A stretch of DNA of 64,000 nucleotides from JAGDMS01 sp050015455 (GCA_050015455.1 JBEKBJ010000010.1:7025-71024), one strand, 5' to 3'; shown: positions 8,544 to 17,526, numbered from the stretch's first letter. Notes: generated by a model not told the origin, from the sequence alone. Translations and numbers: made by a program.

Positions 8544-10307
8544 TCACCCCGCCAGCAAGGTGCGCGGAATGTCCACCACCTTGGCGCGCAGATATTCGCC
8601 CAGGCTCTTGGCCTGCGGATCACTGCGGGTAGACCCCGCCACGCCCTCCCCGAGCAGTCCGTTGATGACGAAGTTCACGCCCAGAAGATTCGGCAGCGGG
8701 TAACGTTCGACTTTCAGTGTGGCCGATTCGGGAACGAGTTGCTGAAACTTGGCCGTCGTCAGGTAGCGATCCAGCCACGCATAGGCGACCCAATTGTTCA
8801 CCCACACGCCGACGTTGGCGTTGGCGCCCTTGTCTCCGGAACGGGCGCCGCAGATGGTGCCGAGCGGCAGCCGCTCTGTCGGACCCCTGGGAGGCGGCAC
8901 AGCCTCGATGGCAGGCACCTGAGCCTCGTAGGCGCCGGCAGCCGGGATCACGGGGGGAACGGAAACGGTCTCGCCACCCAACACCACCCGGTGCTCAACC
9001 ACCTCCGAAGGGACCAGCGCCGGCCAGTATACCCCATAAGGCGCCGCATCAGCGGGTGGAGTAGTGTGCCAGAAGCCTGGGTAGTTCGCCAGGGCCATCT
9101 CAACCACCTTGTTGCTGAATGCGCGCCCCACCTTCGTGGCGTCCGGGTCCTTCACCGTCACGTGCAGGTACGCGAAGGCATCGTCGTTGACAGCCGGATC
9201 GTAACGGTCGGAACGCACCAAGCGCACGCTTACCTCGCCAAATTGCTCCGTGCCCCCGACCAGCTGCCAGAGCGTGTTCTCTGCCAGCCGCGCCTTGGCC
9301 TCGATGTCCAGCCCCGCCAGAACGAAGGTCATCGAGTTCCTGTAGCCGCCGACATAGTTGATGCAGACCTTGGTCGTGGGCGGCGGCGGCTCACCCTTGA
9401 CGCCGGATATGCGCACGCGGTCGGGTCCATCTTGTTGCAGGCGGATCGAGTCCAAGCGCGCCGTGACGTCCGGGTTCAAGTACCGTGGCCCCTGGATTTC
9501 GTACAGCAGCTGTGCGGTGACGGTCCCGACTGAAACCAGTCCCCCGGTGTTGGGATGTTTGGTGATGGTGAAGTTACCGTCCGGATGCATCTCGGCAATC
9601 GGGAAACCGATGTGGGCGATGCCGGGCACCTCATTGAAGAAGGAGTAATTCCCGCCGGTGCACTGCGGGCCACACTCGATGATGTGGCCGGCGACGACGC
9701 CGGCTGCCAACCGGTCCCAATCGTCGCGGGCCCAGCCGAATTTCCACGCCGCCGGCCCGACTGTGAGCGCGGCGTCGGTGACACGCGGGCAGATCACCAC
9801 GTCGGCGCCGCGCCGCAGCGCTTCGACGATGCCCCAAGCGCCGAGATAGGCGTTGGCGGTGACCACCTGTGCCGTGAGCTCCGTGAGCGGCATCCCTTTG
9901 TCCAGGTGCCGGAACTCGAGGCCGCGCTCCAGCAGTGCCGGGATCTTGGGCAACAGATCATCGCCGTCGATGTAGGCCACCGTAGCCCTGATGCCCAGAC
10001 GTGCTATCAGCTTGTCCATCTCGGCGGCGAGGCCGGCGGGGTTCAGACCGCCGGCGTTGGCGACGACCCTGATGCTGCGGTCGATGCAAGTGCAAAGCAC
10101 CTGCTCCATCTGCGCCAGGAAGGTGCGAGCGAAACCGGCGTCAGGGTTCTTCATGCGATCCTTGAACAGGATCATCATCGTCAGTTCGGCGAGATAATCG
10201 CCCGTGAGCACGTCGATCGGACCGCCCTCGACCATCTCCCGAGCCGCGCTGAGCCGGTCGCCGTAGAAACCGCTGCAGTTGGCGATGCGCAGGACGTCGC
10301 TTCCCAT
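8544..10307 (-). CDS. atuA: AtuA-like protein (DUF1446 plus AtuA ferredoxin-like C-domain)
   Basis: The protein has about 587 residues. The N-terminal two thirds are the AtuA/DUF1446 domain (VLRIANCSGFYGDRLSAARE, VLTGDYLAELTMMIL, VVANAGGLNPAGLA, PRVTDAALTVGPAAW, IECGPQCTGGNYSFF). The last 110 residues are the AtuA C-terminal domain (GTICGARSGDKGANANVGVW). AtuA is needed for acyclic terpene use in Pseudomonas, but its reaction is not settled. This is the last gene of a five-gene acyl-CoA operon. The ATG at 10307 has GAGGAG upstream; a GTG two codons earlier is possible. Confidence 0.85.
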   Translation of the reverse strand: MGSDVLRIANCSGFYGDRLSAAREMVEGGPIDVLTGDYLAELTMMILFKDRMKNPDAGFARTFLAQMEQVLCTCIDRSIRVVANAGGLNPAGLAAEMDKLIARLGIRATVAYIDGDDLLPKIPALLERGLEFRHLDKGMPLTELTAQVVTANAYLGAWGIVEALRRGADVVICPRVTDAALTVGPAAWKFGWARDDWDRLAAGVVAGHIIECGPQCTGGNYSFFNEVPGIAHIGFPIAEMHPDGNFTITKHPNTGGLVSVGTVTAQLLYEIQGPRYLNPDVTARLDSIRLQQDGPDRVRISGVKGEPPPPTTKVCINYVGGYRNSMTFVLAGLDIEAKARLAENTLWQLVGGTEQFGEVSVRLVRSDRYDPAVNDDAFAYLHVTVKDPDATKVGRAFSNKVVEMALANYPGFWHTTPPADAAPYGVYWPALVPSEVVEHRVVLGGETVSVPPVIPAAGAYEAQVPAIEAVPPPRGPTERLPLGTICGARSGDKGANANVGVWVNNWVAYAWLDRYLTTAKFQQLVPESATLKVERYPLPNLLGVNFVINGLLGEGVAGSTRSDPQAKSLGEYLRAKVVDIPRTLLAG

Positions 10308-10324
10308 GCCCACTCCTCAGCTAA

Positions 10325-10430
10325 GGTGTTAGTATGTTTGGTGCTACACTGTTAAGGTCCTGGCCCGTACCTGACAGCCTGACACCTTAACACCCTAACA
10401 CCCTAACACTCTAGCTTAACACCCTGGCTT
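10325..10430. repeat. Word-like degenerate repeat, TTAACACCCTAACACC type
   Basis: The spacer between the enoyl-CoA hydratase and AtuA-like genes has left-arm words (GGTGTTAG, GTTAAGG) and several right-arm words (CCTTAACACCCTAACACC). They can fold into an imperfect hairpin. A single related word, AGGGTGTTAGGGTG, is at 56698-56711. Confidence 0.55.
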
Positions 10431-11189
10431 TTCCGCCCACTTCGGCTTACGCTTCTCCAGGAACGCCAGCATGCCTTCGGCCGCTTCGTCTCCAGCGAAC
10501 AGCTCCCCGATCTTCTTGCTGGTGGACCGGAAGGCCTCATCCATCGACAATTCGGGAACCCGGCGCACCAGTTGCTTGGCCTCGCGGATGGCGTGCGGCC
10601 CACCGAGGCGGATCATGCCGATGATGTCCTCGATGGCGCGGTCCAGGTCGGCCACAGGGACGGCGCGGTGAACGAGTCCCAGCTCGGCAGCGCGTTGCGC
10701 GGAGAAGCGTTCGCCGGTGAGGAACAGCCACATGGTGTTGTGGATGCCCAGCTTCGGAATCACGACCACCGAGATCATCGCCGGGATCACGCCTACGCGC
10801 ACCTCGCTGAAACTGAACATCGCGGAGTCGGCCGCCACCGAGATGTCACACGCTGCCGCCAGCCCGATGCCGCCGCCGAAAGCGTGGCCGTTGATGCGCC
10901 CGATCACCGGCTTGGGTGCTTCCCAGATCGTCTTCAGCACCGTGACGAACGGATTCTCGGCGTCACCGCCCGGACTCACGCCGCCGCTCTTGAGGTCGGC
11001 GCCGGCACAGAACGCTGCCCCGGCACCGGTAAGCACGATCACCCGAACGTGGTCGTCGGCGATGGCCGTCTGCAGGTGTGTGCTTAGCCCCGCGACGATC
11101 TCACCGCTGAGCGCGTTGCGCTTCTCAGGTTGGTTGAGGGTGATCCACGCGGCGTCGCCGCGGAGTTCGTAGAGTACGGTGGGATTCAT
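10416..11189 (-). CDS. Enoyl-CoA hydratase/isomerase family protein, AtuE/LiuC-like
   Basis: This 257-residue crotonase-fold enzyme carries the oxyanion-hole regions ALSGEIVAGL and GAGAAFCAGADLKSGG, and GHAFGGGIGLAAACDISVA. In the terpene (Atu) pathway the equivalent enzyme hydrates isohexenylglutaconyl-CoA; in leucine breakdown the equivalent hydrates methylglutaconyl-CoA. Neighbouring carboxylase subunits and the AtuA-like gene favour the first reading. ATG 11189 has GGAGCG upstream; a TTG 12 codons earlier overlaps the previous gene and is less likely. Confidence 0.85.
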   Translation of the reverse strand: MNPTVLYELRGDAAWITLNQPEKRNALSGEIVAGLSTHLQTAIADDHVRVIVLTGAGAAFCAGADLKSGGVSPGGDAENPFVTVLKTIWEAPKPVIGRINGHAFGGGIGLAAACDISVAADSAMFSFSEVRVGVIPAMISVVVIPKLGIHNTMWLFLTGERFSAQRAAELGLVHRAVPVADLDRAIEDIIGMIRLGGPHAIREAKQLVRRVPELSMDEAFRSTSKKIGELFAGDEAAEGMLAFLEKRKPKWAEKPGC

Positions 11190-11221
11190 CGCTGCGCTCC
11201 GATCGAGAAGAGGATCACCGC

Positions 11222-13237
11222 TCAATTTGCCGTTTCCGGTTTGACATTTTCTTCTACCACGACCAGCACCGCTCCCGTATCCACCTGCTGCCCGACCTCT
11301 ACGAGCACCTGACGCACGACGCCGTCATGAGGTGCCGCCACCTCGTGCTCCATCTTCATGGCTTCGAGGATGATGAGGGCCTCGCCCTTCTTCACCGAGT
11401 CGCCCGGTGCGACCTTGACAGCAAGAATCTTCCCGGGCATCGGCGCGAAGCAACCGCCGTGTACTTCTTCACGGAGCGCCGAGGGGAAGCGCGGCAACTC
11501 GTGCAACTCCGAGGTGCCGAGGACGCTGTGGCTGTAGTGAATGTCACCCTGGGTCGCCAGCTTGCAGCTGCGGCGGACCTCGTCGATCGCGAGGGCAATG
11601 TGCGCCTCGCTGCACTCGAGCACGGCGGCCTTGCGGGAGACGCCGTCCACGACGACGTCGATGTCGCTGTGGGAATTGACGCGGTACGACACGTCGATTT
11701 TGGTGTCGCCGGCGGTGAAGGATATCTCCTGCATTTGATTGAGATTGTTGCGCCAGCCCGAGGGAATGCCCCGCAACACCGGTGCCTGCGCCCGGCGCTG
11801 TTCCTGCAGCCAGAGTGCGAGCGCGGTGGCGTGCACGCGATCAGCCTCATGTTGTTCAGGTGTCGGCTGCCGTTCCAGCGTGATGTGCTTGCTGATGAAA
11901 TGGGTATCGAGCTTGCCGGCGTGGAACTTGGGATGGCGCAACACCTGGATGAGCAGCGGCAGGTTGGTGCGCACGCCGAACACCACCATTTCGGACAGCG
12001 CTTTGGCGAGCCGCTGACTCGCCTCCTGGCGCGTCGGTGCGTGAGCGATCACCTTGGCAAGCATCGGGTCGTAGTAGATCGTGACCTCGGAGCCCGACTC
12101 GACACCGCTGTCGTAGCGGACACCGGCGCCGGCCGGACCTGCGGTCGGCGCCGTTTGCCAGCGGATGAGCGTTCCCGTCGAAGGAAGGAAATCGTTGAGC
12201 GGGTCCTCGGCGTAAATGCGCGCCTCGATGGCGTGGCCGGCGATGGTGAGATCCTCTTGCCCGAAGGGCAGAGGCTCGCCCTGAGCAATCTGGATCTGCA
12301 GCCGCACGAGATCGAGACCGGTGACCGCTTCGGTGACCGGGTGCTCGACTTGCAGCCGCGTGTTGACCTCGAGGAAGTAGAATTTGCCTTCCTGATCGAG
12401 AACGAATTCGACGGTGCCTGCGTTGCGGTAGCCGATGGCTTGTCCGGCCGCGACGGCCGCTGCGCCCATGCGGGCGCGCTTCTGCGCGTCGAGGGCAGGG
12501 GAGGGCGCCTCTTCGATGATCTTCTGGTAGCGCCGCTGGATCGAGCACTCGCGCTCGAAGCAGTGGATCAGGTTCCCGTGCGTATCGCCGAGGATCTGGA
12601 TCTCGACGTGACGCGGCGATTCGAAGTAGCGCTCGATGAGGAGGGTGTCGTCGCCGAAGGCGTTCTTGGACTCGCGGCGAGAGGCGGCGAGCGATGCGGA
12701 AAGCGTGGAGGCGTCGTGCACCACACGCATACCCTTGCCGCCGCCTCCTGCGGAGGCCTTGATGAGGATGGGATAGTCGATCTCACGCGCTTTCAATTCT
12801 ATGTCACGGTCCGATAGCCTTTCGGCGCTGAAGCCGGGAATGATCGGCACACCCGCCGCAGCCATGATCTTTTTCGCTTCGATCTTGCTACCCATCCGGC
12901 GGATGGCTTCCGGTGTCGGACCGATGAAGACGAGCCCGGCATGGCCACATGCCTGCGCGAAATCGGCGTTCTCGGCGAGAAAGCCGTAGCCCGGATGCAC
13001 GGCTTCGGCGCCCACCTGGCGCGCGGCAGCGATGATCTTCTCGATGGCGAGAAACGAGCCGGCGGTGACCGGCGGCCCGATGTAAAACGCCTCATCAGCC
13101 TGACGCACGAAGGGCGCGTGGCGATCGGGGTCGGAGTAGATCGCGATCGTATCTATGCCAATCTCGCGGCAGGTGCGCATGATGCGCGAGGCAATCTCGC
13201 CCCGGTTGGCGACAAGGATCTTGCGGAACCTCTTCAT
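11222..13237 (-). CDS. atuF: Acyl-CoA carboxylase alpha subunit (biotin carboxylase + BCCP), AtuF-like
   Basis: The protein has 671 residues. Residues 1-450 are a biotin carboxylase (ILVANRGEIASRIMRTCREI, HPGYGFLAENADFA, KASAGGGGKGMRVV, FLEVNTRLQVEHPVTE). A linker domain follows. The C-terminal biotin carrier domain has EAMKMEHE with the biotinylated Lys about 628. It pairs with the carboxyltransferase gene four bases upstream. The family includes geranyl-CoA and 3-methylcrotonyl-CoA carboxylases; the AtuA-like neighbour favours geranyl-CoA. Start 13237 is the canonical MKRFRKILVANRGE. The last residues (NVKPETAN) are encoded by a dispersed repeat word. Confidence 0.92.
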   Translation of the reverse strand: MKRFRKILVANRGEIASRIMRTCREIGIDTIAIYSDPDRHAPFVRQADEAFYIGPPVTAGSFLAIEKIIAAARQVGAEAVHPGYGFLAENADFAQACGHAGLVFIGPTPEAIRRMGSKIEAKKIMAAAGVPIIPGFSAERLSDRDIELKAREIDYPILIKASAGGGGKGMRVVHDASTLSASLAASRRESKNAFGDDTLLIERYFESPRHVEIQILGDTHGNLIHCFERECSIQRRYQKIIEEAPSPALDAQKRARMGAAAVAAGQAIGYRNAGTVEFVLDQEGKFYFLEVNTRLQVEHPVTEAVTGLDLVRLQIQIAQGEPLPFGQEDLTIAGHAIEARIYAEDPLNDFLPSTGTLIRWQTAPTAGPAGAGVRYDSGVESGSEVTIYYDPMLAKVIAHAPTRQEASQRLAKALSEMVVFGVRTNLPLLIQVLRHPKFHAGKLDTHFISKHITLERQPTPEQHEADRVHATALALWLQEQRRAQAPVLRGIPSGWRNNLNQMQEISFTAGDTKIDVSYRVNSHSDIDVVVDGVSRKAAVLECSEAHIALAIDEVRRSCKLATQGDIHYSHSVLGTSELHELPRFPSALREEVHGGCFAPMPGKILAVKVAPGDSVKKGEALIILEAMKMEHEVAAPHDGVVRQVLVEVGQQVDTGAVLVVVEENVKPETAN

Positions 13238-13241
13238 CGCG

Positions 13242-14837
13242 TTACATCCTGAACACGCCGAAGGTGTCGCTGCCCTTGACGACGTTGGTGAAGGCGGCGC
13301 TGATCGCGATGCCCAACACCGTGCGCGTGTCGCGCGGGTCGATGACCCCATCGTCCCAGATGCGCGCGGTGGCGAAGAACGCGTTCGACTCCTGCTCGAT
13401 TTGGTCCGTGACCATCTGCCGCACCATCTGGTCCTGTTGTTCGTCGTACGGCTGCCCGGCGCGTTCAGCTGCCGTGCGCCGCACGATCGACAGCACGCCG
13501 GCGAGCTGCTCCGGGCCCATGACGGCGATCTTGTGGTTGGGCCAGGTGAACAGGAACCGCGGGTCGTAGGCGCGGCCGCACATGCCGTAGTTGCCGGCAC
13601 CGTACGAGCTGCCGATCATCACCGTGAACATCGGTACGGTGGAGTTGGAGACGGCGTTAATCATCTTGGCGCCGTCTTTGATGATGCCGCCCTGCTCGTA
13701 CTGCGTGCCCACCATGTACCCGGTGATGTTCTGCAAGAAGAGCAGCGGCACGTCGATCTTGTTGCACAGCTGGATGAACTGCGCCGCCTTCTCCGACGAC
13801 TCCGAGAACAAGATGCCGTTATTGCCGAGGATGCCGATCGGATACCCGTGCAGGTAAGCCCAGCCGGTGACCAGCGTCGGCCCGTAGAGCGGCTTGAACT
13901 CCTCGAAGCGCGAGCCGTCGACGATGCGGGCGATTACCTCGCGCACCTCGAACGGTTTCCGGATGTCAACGGAGCCGATGCCGAGCAGCTCATCCGGATC
14001 GTACTTCGGATCCTCCGGCGTCTGCATCTTCGCCTGGCCGAGCTTGCGCCAGTTCAGATGGGCGACGATCTCGCGCCCCAGGCGGATGGCGTCGATTTCG
14101 TCCTCCGCCAGATAGTCGGAGACACCGGAGATCCGGCTGTGCATCTCGGCGCCGCCGAGGGTTTCCTCATCGGCATCCTCGTTGGTGGCCATCTTCACCA
14201 GCGGTGGGCCGCCGAGGAACACTTTGGCGCCGCCCTTCACCATGACGACGTAGTCGGACATGCCAGGGATATACGCGCCGCCAGCGGTGGAGCTGCCGAA
14301 GACCAAGCAGATGGTCGGGATGCGCTCGGCCGAGCGCCGTGTCAGGTCACGAAAGGCACGGCCGCCGCGCACGAAGATCTTGGACTGGTTCGGCAGGTCG
14401 GCGCCGGCAGACTCCGTCAAGTTGACCACCGGCAAGCGGTTCTGCGCCGCGATGTCGGCGCTGCGAAAGCCTTTGTCGAGGGTGATGGGGTTGCTGGCGC
14501 CGCCCTTCACCGTGGGGTCGTTGGCGCTCACCATGCACTCGACTCCGCTCACCACGCCGATGCCGGTCACGACGCTGCCGCCGATGGTGTACTCGGTGCC
14601 CCAGCCGGCGAGCGGTGAGAGCTCAAGGAAGGGCGAATCACGGTCGAGGAGCAACTCGATGCGCTCGCGTGGCAACAGCTTGCCGCGCTCGACGTGTCGC
14701 CGGATGTACTTCTCGCCGCCAGCGACGCGCGCCAGTGCCAGCTGTTCGTTCAGGTAGCGCACCTGTTCGAGCATGGCGTCGTAATTGACGCGGAAGGCCT
14801 CGGAGCGGGGATCAACACGTGTGGGGAGCGTTTGCAT
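13242..14837 (-). CDS. atuC: Acyl-CoA carboxylase beta subunit (carboxyltransferase), AtuC-like
   Basis: The protein has 531 residues and two crotonase-like carboxyltransferase halves. Landmarks are HVERGKLLPRERIELLLD, NLTESAGADLPNQ, GSSTAGGAYIPGMSDYVVMV and GSSYGAGNYGMCGRAYDPRF. It moves the carboxyl group from carboxybiotin to a branched enoyl-CoA. The sequence FVRGGRAFRDLTRRSAE at the acyl pocket looks like the geranyl-CoA type rather than the methylcrotonyl-CoA type, but this is from memory of the families. It lies 31 bp after the acyl-CoA dehydrogenase and 4 bp before the alpha subunit. Confidence 0.92.
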   Translation of the reverse strand: MQTLPTRVDPRSEAFRVNYDAMLEQVRYLNEQLALARVAGGEKYIRRHVERGKLLPRERIELLLDRDSPFLELSPLAGWGTEYTIGGSVVTGIGVVSGVECMVSANDPTVKGGASNPITLDKGFRSADIAAQNRLPVVNLTESAGADLPNQSKIFVRGGRAFRDLTRRSAERIPTICLVFGSSTAGGAYIPGMSDYVVMVKGGAKVFLGGPPLVKMATNEDADEETLGGAEMHSRISGVSDYLAEDEIDAIRLGREIVAHLNWRKLGQAKMQTPEDPKYDPDELLGIGSVDIRKPFEVREVIARIVDGSRFEEFKPLYGPTLVTGWAYLHGYPIGILGNNGILFSESSEKAAQFIQLCNKIDVPLLFLQNITGYMVGTQYEQGGIIKDGAKMINAVSNSTVPMFTVMIGSSYGAGNYGMCGRAYDPRFLFTWPNHKIAVMGPEQLAGVLSIVRRTAAERAGQPYDEQQDQMVRQMVTDQIEQESNAFFATARIWDDGVIDPRDTRTVLGIAISAAFTNVVKGSDTFGVFRM

Positions 14838-14868
14838 GACTGATCAAGAGAAATGGATTCCTTTCCTT

Positions 14869-16023
14869 TCACATTCCCATCATCTTCGCCACGATCTGTT
14901 TCATGACCTCGTCGGCGCCACCGCCGATGCTGACCAGGCGTGAGTCGACGAAGGCCCGCGCCGCCGGATTCTCCCAGCAGTAGCCGGCGCCACCGAAGAG
15001 CTGAAGGCAGGTGGTGGAGACGTACTGGCTAACGGCGGTGGTGAAGACTTTGGCCATGGAGATGTCCATCGTGGCGTCCTCACCGCGCACCATCTTACGG
15101 ATGCAGCGGTAGGCAAACTCCTGCGCCGCGGTGATCTGGATCATCATGTCGGCGAACTTGTGCTGGGTCACCTGCATCTTGGACAGCGGCTTGCCGAAGA
15201 GTACGCGTTGCTGGCAGTGCTCGAGCGTGACCTCCAACAAACGGCGCGCCCCGACCGGCGCCATGACCACGGGCACCATGCGCTCGTCCTGGAACTGCAT
15301 CATCTGCTGCTGGAAGCCGCGGTTCGGGTCGCCGATGGTGTTCGACACCGGCACGCGCACGTCGTCGAAGAACAACAGCCCGGTATCTGATCCCTTGTTG
15401 CCGATCTTCTCCAGCAAGTCGTAGCTGAAACCGGGCGAGTCGCTCGGCACGAGGATCTGGCTGAAGCCGCCGTACCCGGCCTGCGGATCGGTCACCACCA
15501 ACAGGCAGAGCCAGTCCGCGGTGGCCGCGTTGGTGATGTACATCTTCGACCCGTTGATCACCCAGTAGTCGCCGTCGCGCACCGCGCGCGTCTTGATGGC
15601 GGAGACATCAGAGCCCGCACCGGGTTCGGTGACGGCTATCGCCGCGACCTGCTCGCCGCGAATGGCCGGTACGAGGTACTTCTGCTTCAGCTCCTCAGTG
15701 CCGAAACTGTGCAGCGCCGGCGTGGCCATGTCGGTTTGCACGGTGATCCCCATGGCGACGCCAGCGTTGTCGCACAGCGCCAGCTCCTCGAGGAACACGG
15801 CTTGGTAAGAGTAGTCAAGCCCGAGCCCGCCGTACGCCGGGGCGTAGCGGATACCGAGCAGTCCTAAGTCGCCCATCTTGCGAAACAACGACTTGTCGAT
15901 GCGGCCCATCTTGTCGAATTCACGTGCGCGCGGGGCGAGCTCGGTCTGGACGAATTTACGCACCGTGTCGCGCAACGCTTGGTGCTCAGGGCTGCCGTAG
16001 ATGTCTTCACCTGGTACGTACAT
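14869..16023 (-). CDS. atuD: Acyl-CoA dehydrogenase, AtuD/citronellyl-CoA type
   Basis: This 384-residue flavoprotein oxidises the alpha-beta bond of an acyl-CoA. Seen motifs are AIAVTEPGAGSDVSAIKTRA (FAD/substrate loop), YITNAATADW, GFQQQMMQFQDERM and LQLFGGAGYCWENPAARAF. The C-terminal VSIGGGADEVMKQIVAKMM carries the likely catalytic Glu. It is the first gene of the operon and has a strong GGAGGAGAAG ribosome site. In the Atu pathway this step makes geranyl-CoA from citronellyl-CoA, just before carboxylation. An isovaleryl-CoA dehydrogenase-like role cannot be excluded. Confidence 0.9.
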   Translation of the reverse strand: MYVPGEDIYGSPEHQALRDTVRKFVQTELAPRAREFDKMGRIDKSLFRKMGDLGLLGIRYAPAYGGLGLDYSYQAVFLEELALCDNAGVAMGITVQTDMATPALHSFGTEELKQKYLVPAIRGEQVAAIAVTEPGAGSDVSAIKTRAVRDGDYWVINGSKMYITNAATADWLCLLVVTDPQAGYGGFSQILVPSDSPGFSYDLLEKIGNKGSDTGLLFFDDVRVPVSNTIGDPNRGFQQQMMQFQDERMVPVVMAPVGARRLLEVTLEHCQQRVLFGKPLSKMQVTQHKFADMMIQITAAQEFAYRCIRKMVRGEDATMDISMAKVFTTAVSQYVSTTCLQLFGGAGYCWENPAARAFVDSRLVSIGGGADEVMKQIVAKMMGM

Positions 16024-16069
16024 GCTTCTCCTCCGCCGAGCCTTTCTAGCGCATGGAGCGCTGGCGTCA

Positions 16070-16196
16070 AACGGTAAGCCGGTGAGCCAGTAGGCCGGTA
16101 TGCCAGTGAGCCCGGTGCGCGGGTTGCGAGTTCGCGGGTGCGGTAGCGTCTTCTCACGCGCTCACCCGCGTACCTGCTCACCCGTTCACCCCAATT
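16070..16196. repeat. Word-like degenerate repeats, two kinds side by side
   Basis: The first part is built of GGTAAGCCGGTGAGCCAGTA words, the same kind as at 1983-2050. The second part has GCGGGTTGCGAGTTCGCGGG on one arm and CTCACGCGCTCACCCGCG words on the other, which pair imperfectly. It lies upstream of the acyl-CoA dehydrogenase start, directly after the arabinofuranosidase relic. Confidence 0.55.
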
Positions 16197-16380
16197 CGAA
16201 CGTGACTGCCGCGAACGACAGCGGCGGCATCGTCAAGCGCGCCGTGCTGCGCTTAATCTCGACGCCGCCGTACGGCACGCTGCGAATCACGCCGGGATCA
16301 TCGAACGAGTTCTCCGCTTTCGCGCCGGGGCCGGTGAGAAGCTCCGCTTCCCCAACCCGCATGATGGATGGTGGTCGCAC
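16186..16380 (-). pseudogene. C-terminal relic of an alpha-L-arabinofuranosidase-like protein
   Basis: The minus strand reads EAELLTGPGAKAENSFDDPG, then a short stretch, then RLTMPPLSFAAVTFELG. This is the characteristic end of the C-terminal beta-sandwich of GH51-type arabinofuranosidases (LTGxDLxAxNTFxxPxxV ... LPPxSFxVL). The catalytic barrel that should precede it is absent from the next 1.1 kb in any frame. It is a truncated remnant, not a working enzyme. Confidence 0.55.
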
Positions 16381-16664
16381 GCATGACAGCTTGATCCTCC
16401 TTGCCACAGCCCCAGCGCGTGCCATTTCCCAACCCGCGGGAATCAGCAAAGCCACGGCTGCGACGACACGCTGGTGCCGTGCCCTCACTGCTGGCATATT
16501 CTAGCCAGCAACCAGGACCTGCGGCGTCTCGTTGGCTGCTAGCGACCTGGGTAAGCGAACTCCCAGGTCGGGACAATGGATACGCTGGTACGTTACGCTG
16601 TCGGGGCCGCGGACGACCGCATCGCTGACCTGGCGCAGGCCCCTATCCCGACAGCAGAGCTGAA

Positions 16665-16702
16665 GGTCGGCTGGACGGGGTGATACGCCCGTCCAGCCGA
16701 CC
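16665..16702 (-). terminator. Perfect 15-bp hairpin after the Cys-rich gene
   Basis: GGTCGGCTGGACGGG at 16665-16679 pairs perfectly with CCCGTCCAGCCGACC at 16688-16702, with an 8-base loop. It begins 24 bases past the stop of the Cys-rich secreted protein gene. No T-run follows on the minus strand, so it may be a termination or mRNA-stabilising structure. Confidence 0.6.
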
Positions 16703-16725
16703 CTATCGGCTACCTGCGGCCTGGC

Positions 16726-17526
16726 TCAGCGGGGCACGAGCACGCCGTTGCTGCAACTGGCCTTCCCCAACTCATAGATCATGCCGCAGCAACCGGCCCG
16801 AGTCGTCGAGTAAGGGATGACGGTGCCGCCGCAGCAGCCTTGCGTCATCGTGTTGTACGACGGGCATTCCTCGACGGGTATCGGCGTAGCCGTTGGCGTG
16901 GCCGTTGGCATGGCCGGAGGCGTAGCCCTTGGCGTGGCCGTTGGCATGGGCGGATAGGTTGGCGGTCGTGTTGGTCGCGGTGGGAGCGGCAGCGTCTGTA
17001 TCTGACCGTTCACGCACTCCTTCGTGAGCTCGTTGTAACAAAGGCCGGCACAGCAGCCTTGCGTTGCGCTGTTGCAAATAAACTTGCCACAGCACAGGTC
17101 TGTCGCCAGTTGGTAAATCGTTCCGTAGCAGCACCCCTCCACGGCAGGGTTGTACGGCGTCCCGCCGCAGCTGGTCGTAGGCCTAGGCGTTACGGTTGGA
17201 GCCCGCTGTGGTCGCTGTGTGGGCCGCAGCGGTGGGAGCGGCAGCGTCGGGCGTGCTGTCGCCGTGGGCTTTGGTGTGCGCACCGTGGCCGCCTGGGTTG
17301 GCGGTCGTGTTGGTCGCGGTGCGAGCGGCAGCCTCTCTATCCGACCGCTCACGCACGTCTCCGAGAGGCTGTTGTAGCAGACCCCAGCGCAGCAGCCTTG
17401 CGTATAACTGTTGCAGAAGAACTTGCCACACGCAAACCTGCTCGATCCGAACGCTGATGACGGCAGGACGGAAAGGACCACAGCCCCGAATAGCACAGCC
17501 ACAAAACGAGCCGCAAAAGTTTTCAT
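16726..17526 (-). CDS. Secreted Cys-rich protein with galaxin-like di-cysteine repeats
   Basis: The 266-residue product starts with a signal peptide (MKTFAARFVAVLFGAVVLSV ... SSAFGS). The mature protein alternates CC-containing repeats with Pro/Thr-rich linkers. Repeats include FACGKFFCNSYTQGCCAGVC, CGGTPYNPAVEGCCYGTIYQ, LCCGKFICNSATQGCCAGLC and YNTMTQGCCGGTVIP. The pattern Cys-Gly-x-x-x-(Y/F)-x-x-x-x-x-(G/x)-Cys-Cys-x-G resembles galaxin repeats of animal matrix proteins. All repeats should form disulfides outside the cytoplasm. A strong AAGGAGGG site precedes the ATG. Its role is unknown, probably structural or surface-associated. Confidence 0.75.
   Translation of the reverse strand: MKTFAARFVAVLFGAVVLSVLPSSAFGSSRFACGKFFCNSYTQGCCAGVCYNSLSETCVSGRIERLPLAPRPTRPPTQAATVRTPKPTATARPTLPLPPLRPTQRPQRAPTVTPRPTTSCGGTPYNPAVEGCCYGTIYQLATDLCCGKFICNSATQGCCAGLCYNELTKECVNGQIQTLPLPPRPTRPPTYPPMPTATPRATPPAMPTATPTATPIPVEECPSYNTMTQGCCGGTVIPYSTTRAGCCGMIYELGKASCSNGVLVPR

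Noticed and set aside
13238..13600. A 121-residue N-terminal extension of the carboxylase alpha subunit
   Set aside because: It lies entirely over the 3' end of the beta subunit gene in another frame and has an Arg/Ser/Thr-rich shadow composition; the canonical biotin carboxylase start is at 13237.
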